Origin: JASHPR01 sp963844655
GTDB taxonomy: Bacteria; Actinomycetota; Actinomycetes; Streptosporangiales; Streptosporangiaceae
Assembly (NCBI GenBank): GCA_963844655.1
Contig: CAWJPA010000002.1
Span: 496,001 to 560,000 of the forward strand
Length of the DNA stretch: 64,000 nucleotides
Direction: 5' to 3'
Each line of letters opens with the position of its first letter. Position 1 is the stretch's first letter. A model generated the notes under the pieces. The model was not told the origin of the DNA. It was given only the letters and a program-made list of their open reading frames with translations, and did no database searches. Position numbers and translations under genes: made by a program. This document shows positions 40,026 through 47,983 of this stretch, one piece after another.

Positions 40026-41051
40026 CTAGGGAACGAGGATCGCGCGGCCGCGAACCCGTCCCGCATCGAGATCGGCAATGGCCTCCGGCGCGGCCTCCAG
40101 CGGGTACGTCCGGGTGTGCAGGGTGACCTTCCCGGCCTGGGCCAGGACCATGAGCTCGGCCAGGTCGTTGTACGTCCCCACGATGTTCCCGATGATGTTG
40201 CGCTCGGTCGTGATGATGTCGAGCGTCGGGATGTGCAGGGTGCCGCCGTAGCCGATGACGAAGTACGAGCCGGCCCGGCCGGTCATCGCCCACCCGTCGT
40301 TCTCGGCGCCCTGCTCGGCCACGAAGTCGAGCACCACGTTGGCGCCCGCCCCGCCGGTCAGGTCCTGCACTGCGGCGACGTGCCCGCCGTCGGCGACCAC
40401 GGTGTGGCTCGCGCCCAGCTGCTCGGCCAGCTTGAGCGCGTCCGGGTTCCGGTCCACCACGATGATCGTGGTGGCGGTGAGCGCGGCGAGGCACTGGATG
40501 CCGATGTGGCCGAGGCCGCCGGCGCCGATGACCACGCAGGTCGTCCCCGGGTACAGCAGCGGGATCGCCTTGCGCACCGCGTGGTAGGCAGTGATCCCCG
40601 CGTCGGCCAGCGCCGCCACGTCCTTCGGCTGGGTCTTCGGGTCAAGCTTGATGCAGGCCCGGGCCGTGGTGAGCAGGTACTCGGCCATGCCGCCGTCGCG
40701 GGACAGGCCGGGGAACTCGTTGTTGATGCAGTGCATGTCGTCGCCGGCCCGGCAGGCCCGGCACAGCCCGCAGGTCGGGGTCGGATGCAAGATGACGGTG
40801 TCACCGACCGCTACGTTGCTGACCGCCGAGCCGACCTCGTGCACCCACCCCGCGTTCTCGTGGCCGAGGACATAGGGCAGCGGCGTGTGCATGGCCGCGT
40901 CCCACTGGCCCTCCATGATGTGCAGGTCGGTCCGGCACACCCCGGCGCCGCCCACCTTCACGATGACGTCGAGCGGGCCGCGGATGGCGGGCTCGGGTAT
41001 CTCGTCAACCACGGGCGGCTTATGAAACTCATGCAGTCGAACGGCCTTCAC
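40026..41051 (-). CDS. Zinc-dependent alcohol dehydrogenase of the alkane locus
   Basis: Medium-chain alcohol dehydrogenase of 341 residues. Catalytic zinc ligands are in GGAGVCRTDLHI and LGHENAGWVHEVG. The structural zinc has four cysteines in CGLCRACRAGDDMHC. The Rossmann motif is VVIGAGGLGHIGIQ. The Asp/Arg pattern after it (VVDRNPDALKLAEQLGA) suggests NAD+. In Prm/Mim clusters this position encodes the secondary or primary alcohol dehydrogenase (PrmE-like), turning propanol into acetone or propanal. The ATG overlaps the DUF59 stop by four bases, so it is coupled to the upstream genes. About 107 bases separate it from groEL. Confidence 0.93.
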   Translation of the reverse strand: MKAVRLHEFHKPPVVDEIPEPAIRGPLDVIVKVGGAGVCRTDLHIMEGQWDAAMHTPLPYVLGHENAGWVHEVGSAVSNVAVGDTVILHPTPTCGLCRACRAGDDMHCINNEFPGLSRDGGMAEYLLTTARACIKLDPKTQPKDVAALADAGITAYHAVRKAIPLLYPGTTCVVIGAGGLGHIGIQCLAALTATTIIVVDRNPDALKLAEQLGASHTVVADGGHVAAVQDLTGGAGANVVLDFVAEQGAENDGWAMTGRAGSYFVIGYGGTLHIPTLDIITTERNIIGNIVGTYNDLAELMVLAQAGKVTLHTRTYPLEAAPEAIADLDAGRVRGRAILVP

Positions 41052-41716
41052 TGCTCCTCCTCGCCTAGTCCTGAAGCGTCGTACCGATGCCGCAGCATGC
41101 CACGGCAGATGCTGCCGTTCGCCTCGATGCTGACCCGTGTGGTGCGAGCGCGCCGCAGGTGCAGCGGGACGGCGTCCGGGCTCACCCGGGCCCCGGTCTC
41201 CGGCTCGATCACCACCGGCGCGTCGTCATCGGCAGGCAGCCCGAGCTCAGCGCGCCGCTGGCGCAGTCGTTCCAGCGGCCGGGAGGGCGGCAGGTCGCCG
41301 AGGGTCAGCTCCAGCAGCGCGGCCGGGTCGGCGCCCGCTGCCAGCAGCGGCCGGCACACCTGATCGGTCCCGGCCATGACCGCCTTGCGCAGGAAGCCGG
41401 CGCGAAGCTCGTGCAGCTCGGCGACGGCCTCACCGTCGAAGGACTGCACGAAGCCTGCCTGAGCGGCTACCCCACCGTTGATCGCGTCCGAAGCGAAATG
41501 ATCCTCGAGCACGACCTCCGTCTTGCGCACGCCGGGCAGCGCGGACACCGCGTCGTGCGCATCCGCGACCATCAGGAACGCAAAGTTCGGGGCACAGAAG
41601 TACGTGGGCAGCCGCAGCCGGACCTCGGCGTCTCCATCGGCCGAGACGGTGCACGACGCCACGAAGCCGAGCGAGGTGATCGGCTCGTCCAGCTCTGGGT
41701 CGCGCACGGTCTGCAA
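41048..41716 (-). CDS. DUF59/MIP18-type iron-sulfur assembly-like protein of the monooxygenase locus
   Basis: Protein of at least 222 residues. The N-terminal domain TVRDPELDEPITSLGFVASC followed by VRLRLPTYFCAPNFAFLMVADAHDAV is the DUF59 fold seen in PaaD/SufT-type Fe-S maturation factors. The C-terminal ~130 residues are helical and specific to alkane-monooxygenase clusters. The start is uncertain. The only usual codons in this frame are TTG 41716 and GTG 41710, both inside the domain's expected first helix. A well-placed ATG (41834, after GAGGA) leads into a different frame across a GC hairpin. It probably helps assemble or protect the diiron or Fe-S centres, which is inference. Confidence 0.75.
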   Translation of the reverse strand: MQTVRDPELDEPITSLGFVASCTVSADGDAEVRLRLPTYFCAPNFAFLMVADAHDAVSALPGVRKTEVVLEDHFASDAINGGVAAQAGFVQSFDGEAVAELHELRAGFLRKAVMAGTDQVCRPLLAAGADPAALLELTLGDLPPSRPLERLRQRRAELGLPADDDAPVVIEPETGARVSPDAVPLHLRRARTTRVSIEANGSICRGMLRHRYDASGLGEEEQ

Positions 41717-41777
41717 GGCGGCCAGCAGCGTCCCAGCGGCAACGGCCGGCTGGCTGGCCGCGGTGGTGGGCGGGGGC

Positions 41778-41811
41778 AGCCCGGGGGGTTCCGGGGGCCG
41801 GCCCCCGGGCT
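41778..41811. repeat. GC-rich REP-like palindrome between amidohydrolase and DUF59 genes
   Basis: AGCCCGGGGG and CCCCCGGGCT form outer arms, and a gapless inner palindrome (CCGGGGGCC-GGCCCCCGG, 41791-41808) gives an alternative hairpin. It resembles the hairpin at 16340-16362, including the following GGCT(G/A)(A/G)CACAG. It may act as a processing or attenuation element inside the mim operon. Confidence 0.65.
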
Positions 41812-41837
41812 GACACAGTTGCTGGTCGGGTCATTCC

Positions 41838-42896
41838 TCAGTGACCGGCGGCGTCGTCGACTAGCTGAGCGTCGTCCTGGGCGGCAGGCGTGCCGGCATC
41901 GGCGGGCAGCCGGAACTCGGCTGGCACGTCGATATCGTAGAGCTTCGCCGCGTTCAGGCCGAGGATCTTCTTCTTCCCTGCGGTGCCGAGCCTCGGGTAG
42001 TCGGAGAACTCGTCGCTCGGGTAGTCCCAGTCGACAAAGCCTTCGACCTGCCACTTCGGCTCCCAGATGCCGTAGTCGCTGCCGAACGTCATCTTGTCCT
42101 CACCGACCCAGAACAGCAGCTCGCCCATGCACTTGGCGAAGAACTTCGGCCGGGCAAACATGAGGCCGCCGATGACCACGGACAGGCCCGCGTAGACGTT
42201 GGGCTCCTGCGTGGCCATGAAGCAGAAGTCCTCGATCCGGGGCAGCCCGACATGCTCGACGATGAAGTTCAGGCCCTGGAAATCGGTGGCCGCGTGGTCG
42301 ACGTCGGATACGTCGAACGCGTCCTTGTCCAGCGGCCAGATCGTCGGGCCCTTGTGCACGTGGATGTTCTTGATGCCCATCTCCTGGGCGGCTTCGAGAT
42401 AGCGGTAGGCCGCCGGATCGCTCAGCTTGTAGCCACGTGAGCCGTTATTCCACTCGGCGGTGTAGAGCTTGACGCCCTTCGACCCGTACCGGTCAACATT
42501 CTGGCGGAGCTGCTTCAGGCCTTCATCGCCGTCACGCGGGTCGAACCGGGTGTTGTAGATGAACTTGCCCGGGTGCTTCTTCCCCATCTCCGCGTTGCGC
42601 TCGGTGGTGTTGAAGCCCTCCTTGTACCACTCCTTCAGATAGGTGGGCTGGAAGACCGCCACGTCGACGTAGCCGTCCTCGAAGACGTCCTTCATCAGGT
42701 CGTCCTCGGAGTACTTCTGGAAGTGCTCGATCGTCCAGTGCGTCTCCGGCGGACCGAGCCCCTGGTAAGCGTGGAAGCAGTCGATCCAGCCCTTGGCGTA
42801 CTGCTCGGCCCCTGGCACCCAGTTGTCCGGGGCGGCATTCCAGTAGTGCATATGGCTATCGACAACGAAGTACTTCTCGCCATCCTTCTCGTACAC
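41838..42896 (-). CDS. Amidohydrolase-family metal hydrolase of the monooxygenase locus
   Basis: TIM-barrel amidohydrolase-2 family protein of 352 residues. Motifs include VVDSHMHYWNA at residues 10-20 (first metal-ligand histidines), IHVHKGPTIWPL and FIVEHVGLPR in the middle, and TFGSDYGIWEP with the late Asp. A homologue occupies the same position after mimD/prmD in mycobacterial and rhodococcal clusters. Its reaction there is not established; a decarboxylase-like or hydrolytic role on a pathway intermediate has been proposed for the family in general. The ATG at 42896 follows GGAGG. It is followed by the GC palindrome at 41778. Confidence 0.9.
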   Translation of the reverse strand: MYEKDGEKYFVVDSHMHYWNAAPDNWVPGAEQYAKGWIDCFHAYQGLGPPETHWTIEHFQKYSEDDLMKDVFEDGYVDVAVFQPTYLKEWYKEGFNTTERNAEMGKKHPGKFIYNTRFDPRDGDEGLKQLRQNVDRYGSKGVKLYTAEWNNGSRGYKLSDPAAYRYLEAAQEMGIKNIHVHKGPTIWPLDKDAFDVSDVDHAATDFQGLNFIVEHVGLPRIEDFCFMATQEPNVYAGLSVVIGGLMFARPKFFAKCMGELLFWVGEDKMTFGSDYGIWEPKWQVEGFVDWDYPSDEFSDYPRLGTAGKKKILGLNAAKLYDIDVPAEFRLPADAGTPAAQDDAQLVDDAAGH

Positions 42897-42996
42897 AAAT
42901 GCCTCCTCGTGGGCCGAATGTGGTGTCGACGGCGCAACCGACGAGACGGGCCCAGCGGCTGCTACTTACAAGCACAGCCGCTGGGCCCGCTCCCGT

Positions 42997-43371
42997 CTAG
43001 GCCTGCTTGGCAGTCAGATCAAAACCGATGTATTCCGCCGCATCCTCCGGGTTGGCGAACATGATCGTCCGGTCGTCCTGGTGGATCATGCGGCCGTAGT
43101 GAGTGGACATGCTCTCCTCGAACTCCGCGGCGTCAAAGAAGCCGGGCTCCTCACCGAGTGCCTCGGAGACATCGTCGTACAGGAGGTCCATCCGGCCGAC
43201 AGCGTCGACCCTGATCATCGACGGCAGCGGGGTCACCGTCACATTGGGCAGCTCGTCGAGCACCTGCGCCACGACCACGCCGATCTGGTTGTTCATCAGC
43301 GTGAAACCACACATGTTCGACGCGGTGTTGTCGGACTTGTACGGGCTCTCGGCCGTCTTGAACGTGGTCAC
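42997..43371 (-). CDS. mimD: Monooxygenase coupling/effector protein MimD (PrmD)
   Basis: Small regulatory protein of 124 residues that binds the hydroxylase and tunes oxygen activation. The core (NMCGFTLMNNQIGVVVAQVLDELPNVTVTPLPSMIRVDAVGRMDLLYDDVSEALGEE) is the MmoB/DmpM-family fold, and it has no cofactor motifs, as expected. The C-terminal TIMFANPEDAAEYIGFDL segment matches PrmD/MimD types. The GTG at 43371 overlaps the mimC stop by four bases (GTGA), and the GGAG inside the mimC end serves as ribosome-binding site. The open frame upstream of 43371 is a shadow of mimC. Confidence 0.92.
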   Translation of the reverse strand: MTTFKTAESPYKSDNTASNMCGFTLMNNQIGVVVAQVLDELPNVTVTPLPSMIRVDAVGRMDLLYDDVSEALGEEPGFFDAAEFEESMSTHYGRMIHQDDRTIMFANPEDAAEYIGFDLTAKQA

Positions 43372-44537
43372 TGTGCCAGCTCCTTCGGTGCTTCCAGGCT
43401 GAGTGCGGACAGGATTCCGGAGAACCGGCTCTTGGCGGCGTCCAGGCCGTCCTCGAAGCGCGGTGGCTTGGCGTCGGGCTGCGACCACAGCGGCTGCAGC
43501 GCGCGGCTGGCGGCGATGGCCCGCGGCACCCAGGTGGACAGCCACTGGTGCAGGATCCGCTTGTTGTGGTCGGCGAACTCACGGTCGGCCGTGAGCAGTT
43601 CGAACATCGCGGTGGTGTAGCGCAGGTCACGCTCTGCGAAGTCGTACTCCTCGGCGCCTACGACCGTGGGGGTGACGAAGTCGCCGTTGCGCGGCGCCGC
43701 ATGCTGCACCAGATGGCTCCGGAACAGCTCCCCGACCAGCGGCTCGAAGACCACGTTCGCGGCGAAGATCGCCTCACACCAGTCGTCGATGCCAGTGAGC
43801 TGCTCGGCAGTCTCCCTGACGCCCTGCCAGGCCGGGTCGCTGTTCCAGGTCTCGAGATGCGCGGCGCCGTCGAAGCCGTCGATCTCCTCGCTCAGCGTCA
43901 GGTTGTACAGCGCGAGATCCTGCGCCGCCCGGATCCGGTGCATGCTGTTCACCGAGATCGCGTTGTTGTGCATGTTGGTCGGGGCCCGGCGGTTGGCGTT
44001 GGCGAAGAGGTAGAGGCCCAGTCCGTGGTCGACGTGCATCCAGGCGCCGACGTTGCGTTCCACAAAGCGGACCCAGTTCTGGTTCCACTGCTCGAACGCC
44101 TTCGACTCCCTGGCGTTGTCGATGTTCTGGTTGAGCTGCCGCACCACGTTGGCGTTGTAGCGGTAGAGGGTCAGTTCCCACTCTTCGTTCGGGTCGCGGA
44201 ACTCGTGCCAGCCGTGCGCGGGCCAGTCGTAGCCCTTGCCGCCCGAGCCCGGGAAGCGCTCCGGCTCTGGCCGGTCCGAGCCCCAGGCCTTGAGCACGGT
44301 CCAGTCCAGCGGGTAGCCGCCGCGGCCGTCGGAGAACCCGTACAGCCAGCCCTGGGCGAGGTAGTGCCGGGGGTCGGGCTGGACCTCGACGGTCACGTCC
44401 TCGTAGTGGGACTGCTTGCGCTTGGCCGGCGTGTAGTAGTTGAACCGGCGTGCGGTCGAGTCGGGGAATTCCTTGGCCCCAGCCTCGGCGTCGGTAAAGA
44501 CCGGCTTGGGAACGCTGCGTTCGGCGGCTGTAGTCAT
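43368..44537 (-). CDS. mimC: Monooxygenase hydroxylase small (beta) subunit MimC (PrmC)
   Basis: Beta subunit of the diiron hydroxylase, 389 residues, all-helical ferritin-like fold without the iron ligands. Recognisable segments are RRFNYYTPAKRKQSHYEDVTVEVQ at the start, HVDHGLGLYLFANANRRAPTNMHNNAI in the core and AHLETWNSDPAWQGVRE. It packs against the alpha subunit in an (alpha-beta)2 or (alpha-beta-gamma)2 complex. The ATG at 44537 follows GGGAG and overlaps the mimB stop by four bases; the open frame to 44825 is a shadow of mimB. The order A-B-C-D, with reductase between the hydroxylase subunits, is the Prm/Mim order. Confidence 0.94.
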   Translation of the reverse strand: MTTAAERSVPKPVFTDAEAGAKEFPDSTARRFNYYTPAKRKQSHYEDVTVEVQPDPRHYLAQGWLYGFSDGRGGYPLDWTVLKAWGSDRPEPERFPGSGGKGYDWPAHGWHEFRDPNEEWELTLYRYNANVVRQLNQNIDNARESKAFEQWNQNWVRFVERNVGAWMHVDHGLGLYLFANANRRAPTNMHNNAISVNSMHRIRAAQDLALYNLTLSEEIDGFDGAAHLETWNSDPAWQGVRETAEQLTGIDDWCEAIFAANVVFEPLVGELFRSHLVQHAAPRNGDFVTPTVVGAEEYDFAERDLRYTTAMFELLTADREFADHNKRILHQWLSTWVPRAIAASRALQPLWSQPDAKPPRFEDGLDAAKSRFSGILSALSLEAPKELAQ

Positions 44538-45586
44538 GTGGTTTCTCCCTCGGGATCGCCGGTGAAGGTGAACTTGTCGTAGTAGACACGCTTGTCGGGT
44601 ACGCCGAGACGGCTGAGCAGCGCGGTCGCGGCCTCCACCATCGGCGGCGGCCCGCACACATAGGCATGCGCCCGGGCCAGGCCGGACTCGTGCCTCTGCA
44701 CCACGTCGGTTATCAGGCCGGTCTCGCCGTCCCAGCTGTCGTCCGGGGCGGGCTCGGACAGGGCCGGCACGAACCGGAAATCGGGCAGGGTGGTTTCCAG
44801 CGCGCGCAGCTCGTCCTCGAAGCACAGGTCCCGGCGGCCGCGCGCGCCGTAGTAATAGACCGCCTTGCGGCTCAGGCCCCGCTCGGCCATGGACCGCAGC
44901 AGCGACAGGATCGGCGCCATCCCGGCGCCGCCGCCGATGAAGATCAGGTCGTCGTCACCCTCACGCAGCGTGAACACGCCAAACGGCCCGCTCAGGCTGA
45001 GCTCGTCGCCGACCTTCAGCTTGGTATCAAGGAAATGAGAGAACAGCCCGTCCGGGTAGATCTTGATGACGAACTCCAGCTGCCCGCTCTCGCGGCTGGA
45101 GGTGTTCGCCATCGAGAACGACCGGGTGGCGTCGGTGCCGGGGACCGCGATGTCCATGTACTGGCCGGGGAAGAACTTGACCTCGCCCGGCTCGATCAGC
45201 CGCAGCACCAGGTGCCGCAGGTCATGCGTGACGGGGTCGTTCGCGATGACCTCGGCCCGGGCCTGCTGGATGGGCAGGCCGGACCTGATCATCTCCTCGT
45301 CGTAGTGAAGCAGCTCGATCGTGAGGTCCTCGTAGGCGTGTGCACGGCAGAGCAGCGTGTAGCCCTCATCGAGCTCGTAGTCGGGCAGCGCGAAGGTCGA
45401 GTACCGGTCGAGCTCGATGTCCTCGCCGTCGAGCACGAACGACTTGCAGGAGGCGCACTGCCCCTCCTTGCAGCCGTGCATAAGCATGATTCCCTGCTCG
45501 GCGGCGGCACGCAGGATCGTCTGGCCCTCATCGACCTCGATCTCGATACCAACCGGCTCGAACCGGACGACATGCTTGTCGGCCAT
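44534..45586 (-). CDS. mimB: Monooxygenase NADH reductase MimB (PrmB)
   Basis: Electron-transfer component of 350 residues. The N-terminal plant-type [2Fe-2S] ferredoxin domain has CKEGQCASC at about residues 39-47 and the fourth Cys in LLCRAHA near 80. The FAD domain contains RSFSMANTS, and the NAD domain has GGGAGMAPILSLL and YVCGPPPMVEAA. It passes electrons from NADH through FAD and the Fe-S cluster to the hydroxylase. The ATG at 45586 lies 134 bases after mimA, longer than the other junctions; that gap shows no gene. Its stop overlaps the mimC start. Confidence 0.95.
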   Translation of the reverse strand: MADKHVVRFEPVGIEIEVDEGQTILRAAAEQGIMLMHGCKEGQCASCKSFVLDGEDIELDRYSTFALPDYELDEGYTLLCRAHAYEDLTIELLHYDEEMIRSGLPIQQARAEVIANDPVTHDLRHLVLRLIEPGEVKFFPGQYMDIAVPGTDATRSFSMANTSSRESGQLEFVIKIYPDGLFSHFLDTKLKVGDELSLSGPFGVFTLREGDDDLIFIGGGAGMAPILSLLRSMAERGLSRKAVYYYGARGRRDLCFEDELRALETTLPDFRFVPALSEPAPDDSWDGETGLITDVVQRHESGLARAHAYVCGPPPMVEAATALLSRLGVPDKRVYYDKFTFTGDPEGETT

Positions 45587-45720
45587 GACTCCCTCGCGGA
45601 GGCAGACGTTAGAGGTGCGCAGGGTTAAGGCGCGGGGTGGACCGGATGGTTAGGGATGGTAGGAGGGGGCCGCAAAGCCGGACATGCGGCCCTCCTCCGG
45701 TCCTGGTGCCTGGCTATTGC

Positions 45721-47373
45721 TCAGGCGTCTGCGGGCGCGGGCCGTCCGGCTGGCCCCTGCCGGTTGTAGTCGGCCTTGAAGGCGTCGCGCTCTTCCGGCG
45801 TCATCTCGTTGAGTATCACGTTCGGGCTCAGCACCGGACCCATGCGGCGCAGGTGGTCCAGCGTCCACATCTTCTTCGGGTCCAGGTTCAGGTGCGGCTG
45901 CGCGACCATGGTCTTGCCGTCGTCACGCACGTAGCCCATGTCGGACACGACGTCCGCCCAGTTCCAGCCGTGATACAGGGTCTCCCATTCACGGGCCCCG
46001 ATCAGCTGGCCCATGTTCGGCGTCTCCCGGCCCTGGAAGGTGGGCCGGAACGCGACCGCGTCGGTCCACCGGCACTCCTCGTGGCAGTACGTGCGCCACT
46101 GGCCGTCGACCTGGTCGATCACCATGTCCTCGCGGACCAGGCACGGCACCATGCAGGTCCAGCAGCGGTGCGGGTACACGTAGTCCACACTCTCGGCCAC
46201 GATCGGGTGATGCCCGTTCGGGATCGAGAGCCGGTTGTAGTTCTCCCACCACTTGCCGTACCTGTCATACCAGCCCGGGTACTTGTACTCGAACCACTCG
46301 AAGTCCTTGTCGGTCATCGGGTCGATCCGCCAGTAGTTCGCCAGCCAGCCGGTGGCGAAGAACTGGGCTACCTCATGCACGTAGCCCTTGTTCCAGATCT
46401 GGTTCCACGCCTCCTCGATGAGGTCGTGCGGGATGACCAGGCCGTACTTCTCCAGCGGAACCAGGTAGCTGCGGTAGTAGTCGTCGTAGATCCACCGCCG
46501 CCACATCTCGGCGTAGCTCTCCCGGTCCTTGCGGCGGTCCTTGGTGCCGTACTCGATGAACGTGCCGATGGCCGCGTCCACGACCCGGTGGTTGTTCCAC
46601 CAGGCGTAGCGCAGGTCGCGCTCGAGCAGCTGGTGGTTGTTCTCGTCAGCGAGCGCCATCAGCAGCGTCGCGTAGCCGTTGCTGATGTGCCGGGACTCAT
46701 CGGACTGCACCGAGTGGAACACCGTCGGCAGCAGGTAGTCGCCGTTCGCTGCGGCTTCCGCGGGCATGGCCACGAACAACGTGTTCGTGAACGCCGTCTC
46801 GGCCACGATCGTGAGGTAGATGCTCGCCGCGGTGATCGCGTCACCGGTGATGAAGCCCTCGGCGAACTGCCGGCCGATCGTCCCGCAGTAGTCGTTCTGG
46901 AAGTTGCGGAGGCTGTTGTTGAAGCCAGCCGGGTCGATGTAGTTGTTCATGTACAGGCGCTTGAGGTTCTGCTGGATCGTCGAGTGCCTCACCTCGTCGA
47001 TCATCTGGATCGCCTGGCCGTTGTGCAGCTCCGGGTTGGGCACCGTGCGGAACAGCAGCGGCATCGCCCGGGCCGCCGAGATCTCGGGCAGCGGGATGAT
47101 CGACAGGAACAGCTTCTGCCACTCCAGCCAGCGCTCCTGCACCTGGCGGAACATGTTGCCCCGGATGGCGCCGTCGGAGGCACCGTAGACCCGGTGGTCC
47201 TTCTCTTCCTGCATCGGGAAGTACGACCGCAGAACCTGCTTGAGCGGGTCCTTCTTCGCCGCCTTCTGGAACGTGTAGTCGGTTCCGTACTGCGACACGG
47301 GCTCGTGATACTGCGGCTCCCAGGCCAGCTCCTGGATCTTCTGGTGGGCTTTAGCCACGCTCTGGCGACTCAT
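45721..47373 (-). CDS. mimA: Soluble diiron alkane monooxygenase hydroxylase alpha subunit MimA (PrmA)
   Basis: Catalytic subunit, 550 residues from ATG 47373 (SRQSVAKAHQKI start, GGAAAGGGG upstream; GTG 47379 is the alternative). All diiron ligands are present: E97 (PLPEISAARAM), E127 and H130 (DEVRH), E192 (VAETAF), E226 and H229 (SDESRH). The sequence is of the propane/methane type (group 5/6 soluble diiron monooxygenases), not the toluene or alkene types. A C-terminal Cys cluster, HRCWTCMVPC and YCHEEC, may bind zinc. The expected reaction is O2- and NADH-dependent hydroxylation of propane or similar gases to an alcohol; the true substrate range cannot be read from sequence. Lies downstream of an activator-type palindrome at 47465. 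Confidence 0.95.
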   Translation of the reverse strand: MSRQSVAKAHQKIQELAWEPQYHEPVSQYGTDYTFQKAAKKDPLKQVLRSYFPMQEEKDHRVYGASDGAIRGNMFRQVQERWLEWQKLFLSIIPLPEISAARAMPLLFRTVPNPELHNGQAIQMIDEVRHSTIQQNLKRLYMNNYIDPAGFNNSLRNFQNDYCGTIGRQFAEGFITGDAITAASIYLTIVAETAFTNTLFVAMPAEAAANGDYLLPTVFHSVQSDESRHISNGYATLLMALADENNHQLLERDLRYAWWNNHRVVDAAIGTFIEYGTKDRRKDRESYAEMWRRWIYDDYYRSYLVPLEKYGLVIPHDLIEEAWNQIWNKGYVHEVAQFFATGWLANYWRIDPMTDKDFEWFEYKYPGWYDRYGKWWENYNRLSIPNGHHPIVAESVDYVYPHRCWTCMVPCLVREDMVIDQVDGQWRTYCHEECRWTDAVAFRPTFQGRETPNMGQLIGAREWETLYHGWNWADVVSDMGYVRDDGKTMVAQPHLNLDPKKMWTLDHLRRMGPVLSPNVILNEMTPEERDAFKADYNRQGPAGRPAPADA

Positions 47374-47464
47374 CGCCACCCCTTTCCTTCATGCGGGCCG
47401 ACCTTCTCGCACGGCCGAAAGTCCCTGTGTGTCGCATCACACCTCGGTTCAGGGGGAATGCGTC

Positions 47465-47477
47465 TCTCAACATGAGA
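47465..47477. promoter_or_regulatory. Activator-type palindrome upstream of mimA (site 1)
   Basis: TCTCA-ACA-TGAGA, extended outward by GTC and CAGAC, lies about 90 bases before the mimA start. It shares TCTCAACATGAGACAG with site 2 at 47859. The half-site TGTCTCA resembles sites of AcoR/Fis-type activators. Probable MimR binding site. Confidence 0.7.
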
Positions 47478-47539
47478 CAGACCCCGGCCGCCCACGGGGC
47501 CGGTCTCGGGTCGGGAAACGGGCATCTGACCTGGCCAGG

Positions 47540-47788
47540 TCAGCCGTCGCCGAAGAACGCCGTCCTGATTTCGGTGAGATGCTCCCGGACGTCCTGGGCT
47601 ATCTTCAGGTTCCCCTCGGCCGCCGGCTGGATCCCCAGTGCCCGGAGCAGGTCCGCCGCCGGAGCGCCCGGGTCGCCCGCCTCCCCGAGGACGGGGTGCA
47701 GGCCCTGTTCAGCTAGATGCTCGAACACCAGATTGACGATGCTCCAGGGGTTGTAGGTCTCGCGAGCTGGCTCATCTGGCCGGTCCAT
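47540..47788 (-). CDS. Small unknown protein between mimR and mimA
   Basis: A protein of 82 residues that fits no domain I know. It starts with MDRPDEPARETYNPWSIVN, then has an amphipathic helix (NLVFEHLAEQGLHPVLG), a Gly/Ala/Pro turn, and a second helical part (LRALGIQPAAEGNLKIAQDVREHLTEIRTAFFGDG). The ATG at 47788 is preceded by a near-perfect AGGAGGTGA at 5-base spacing, so translation is credible. It lies between mimR and mimA on the mimA strand, with an activator palindrome about 70 bases upstream of it. It may be the true first gene of the mim operon. An accessory or assembly role is inference. Confidence 0.75.
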   Translation of the reverse strand: MDRPDEPARETYNPWSIVNLVFEHLAEQGLHPVLGEAGDPGAPAADLLRALGIQPAAEGNLKIAQDVREHLTEIRTAFFGDG

Positions 47789-47858
47789 CTGTCACCTCCT
47801 GGTCAAGGCATCACCTTCCCCAGCCGGGGCATCACATTGCGCCGGCCGAAAATCGGCG

Positions 47859-47873
47859 GTCTCAACATGAGAC
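47859..47873. promoter_or_regulatory. Activator-type palindrome upstream of the small gene and mimR (site 2)
   Basis: GTCTCA-ACA-TGAGAC is a perfect palindrome with 6-base arms. It lies about 70 bases before the small minus-strand gene (47788) and about 110 bases before mimR (47984). The same core occurs at site 1. It probably controls the divergent promoters. Confidence 0.75.
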
Positions 47874-47983
47874 AGGTTTCGGTGATGTCGTGCTTAATTT
47901 GTAGGTACGACACACATACACCTGGTGATGCCCGCGGGCCCAACCCGCCGCCCGCGAGAGGATCCCGGGAGGCAGGAGGGGTA

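Noticed and set aside
41430..41834. Open frame from the ATG at 41834 as the DUF59 start
   Set aside because: Ribosome-binding site is good, but the product is Arg/Ala-rich and out of frame with the conserved domain; kept only as a finding about the unclear start.
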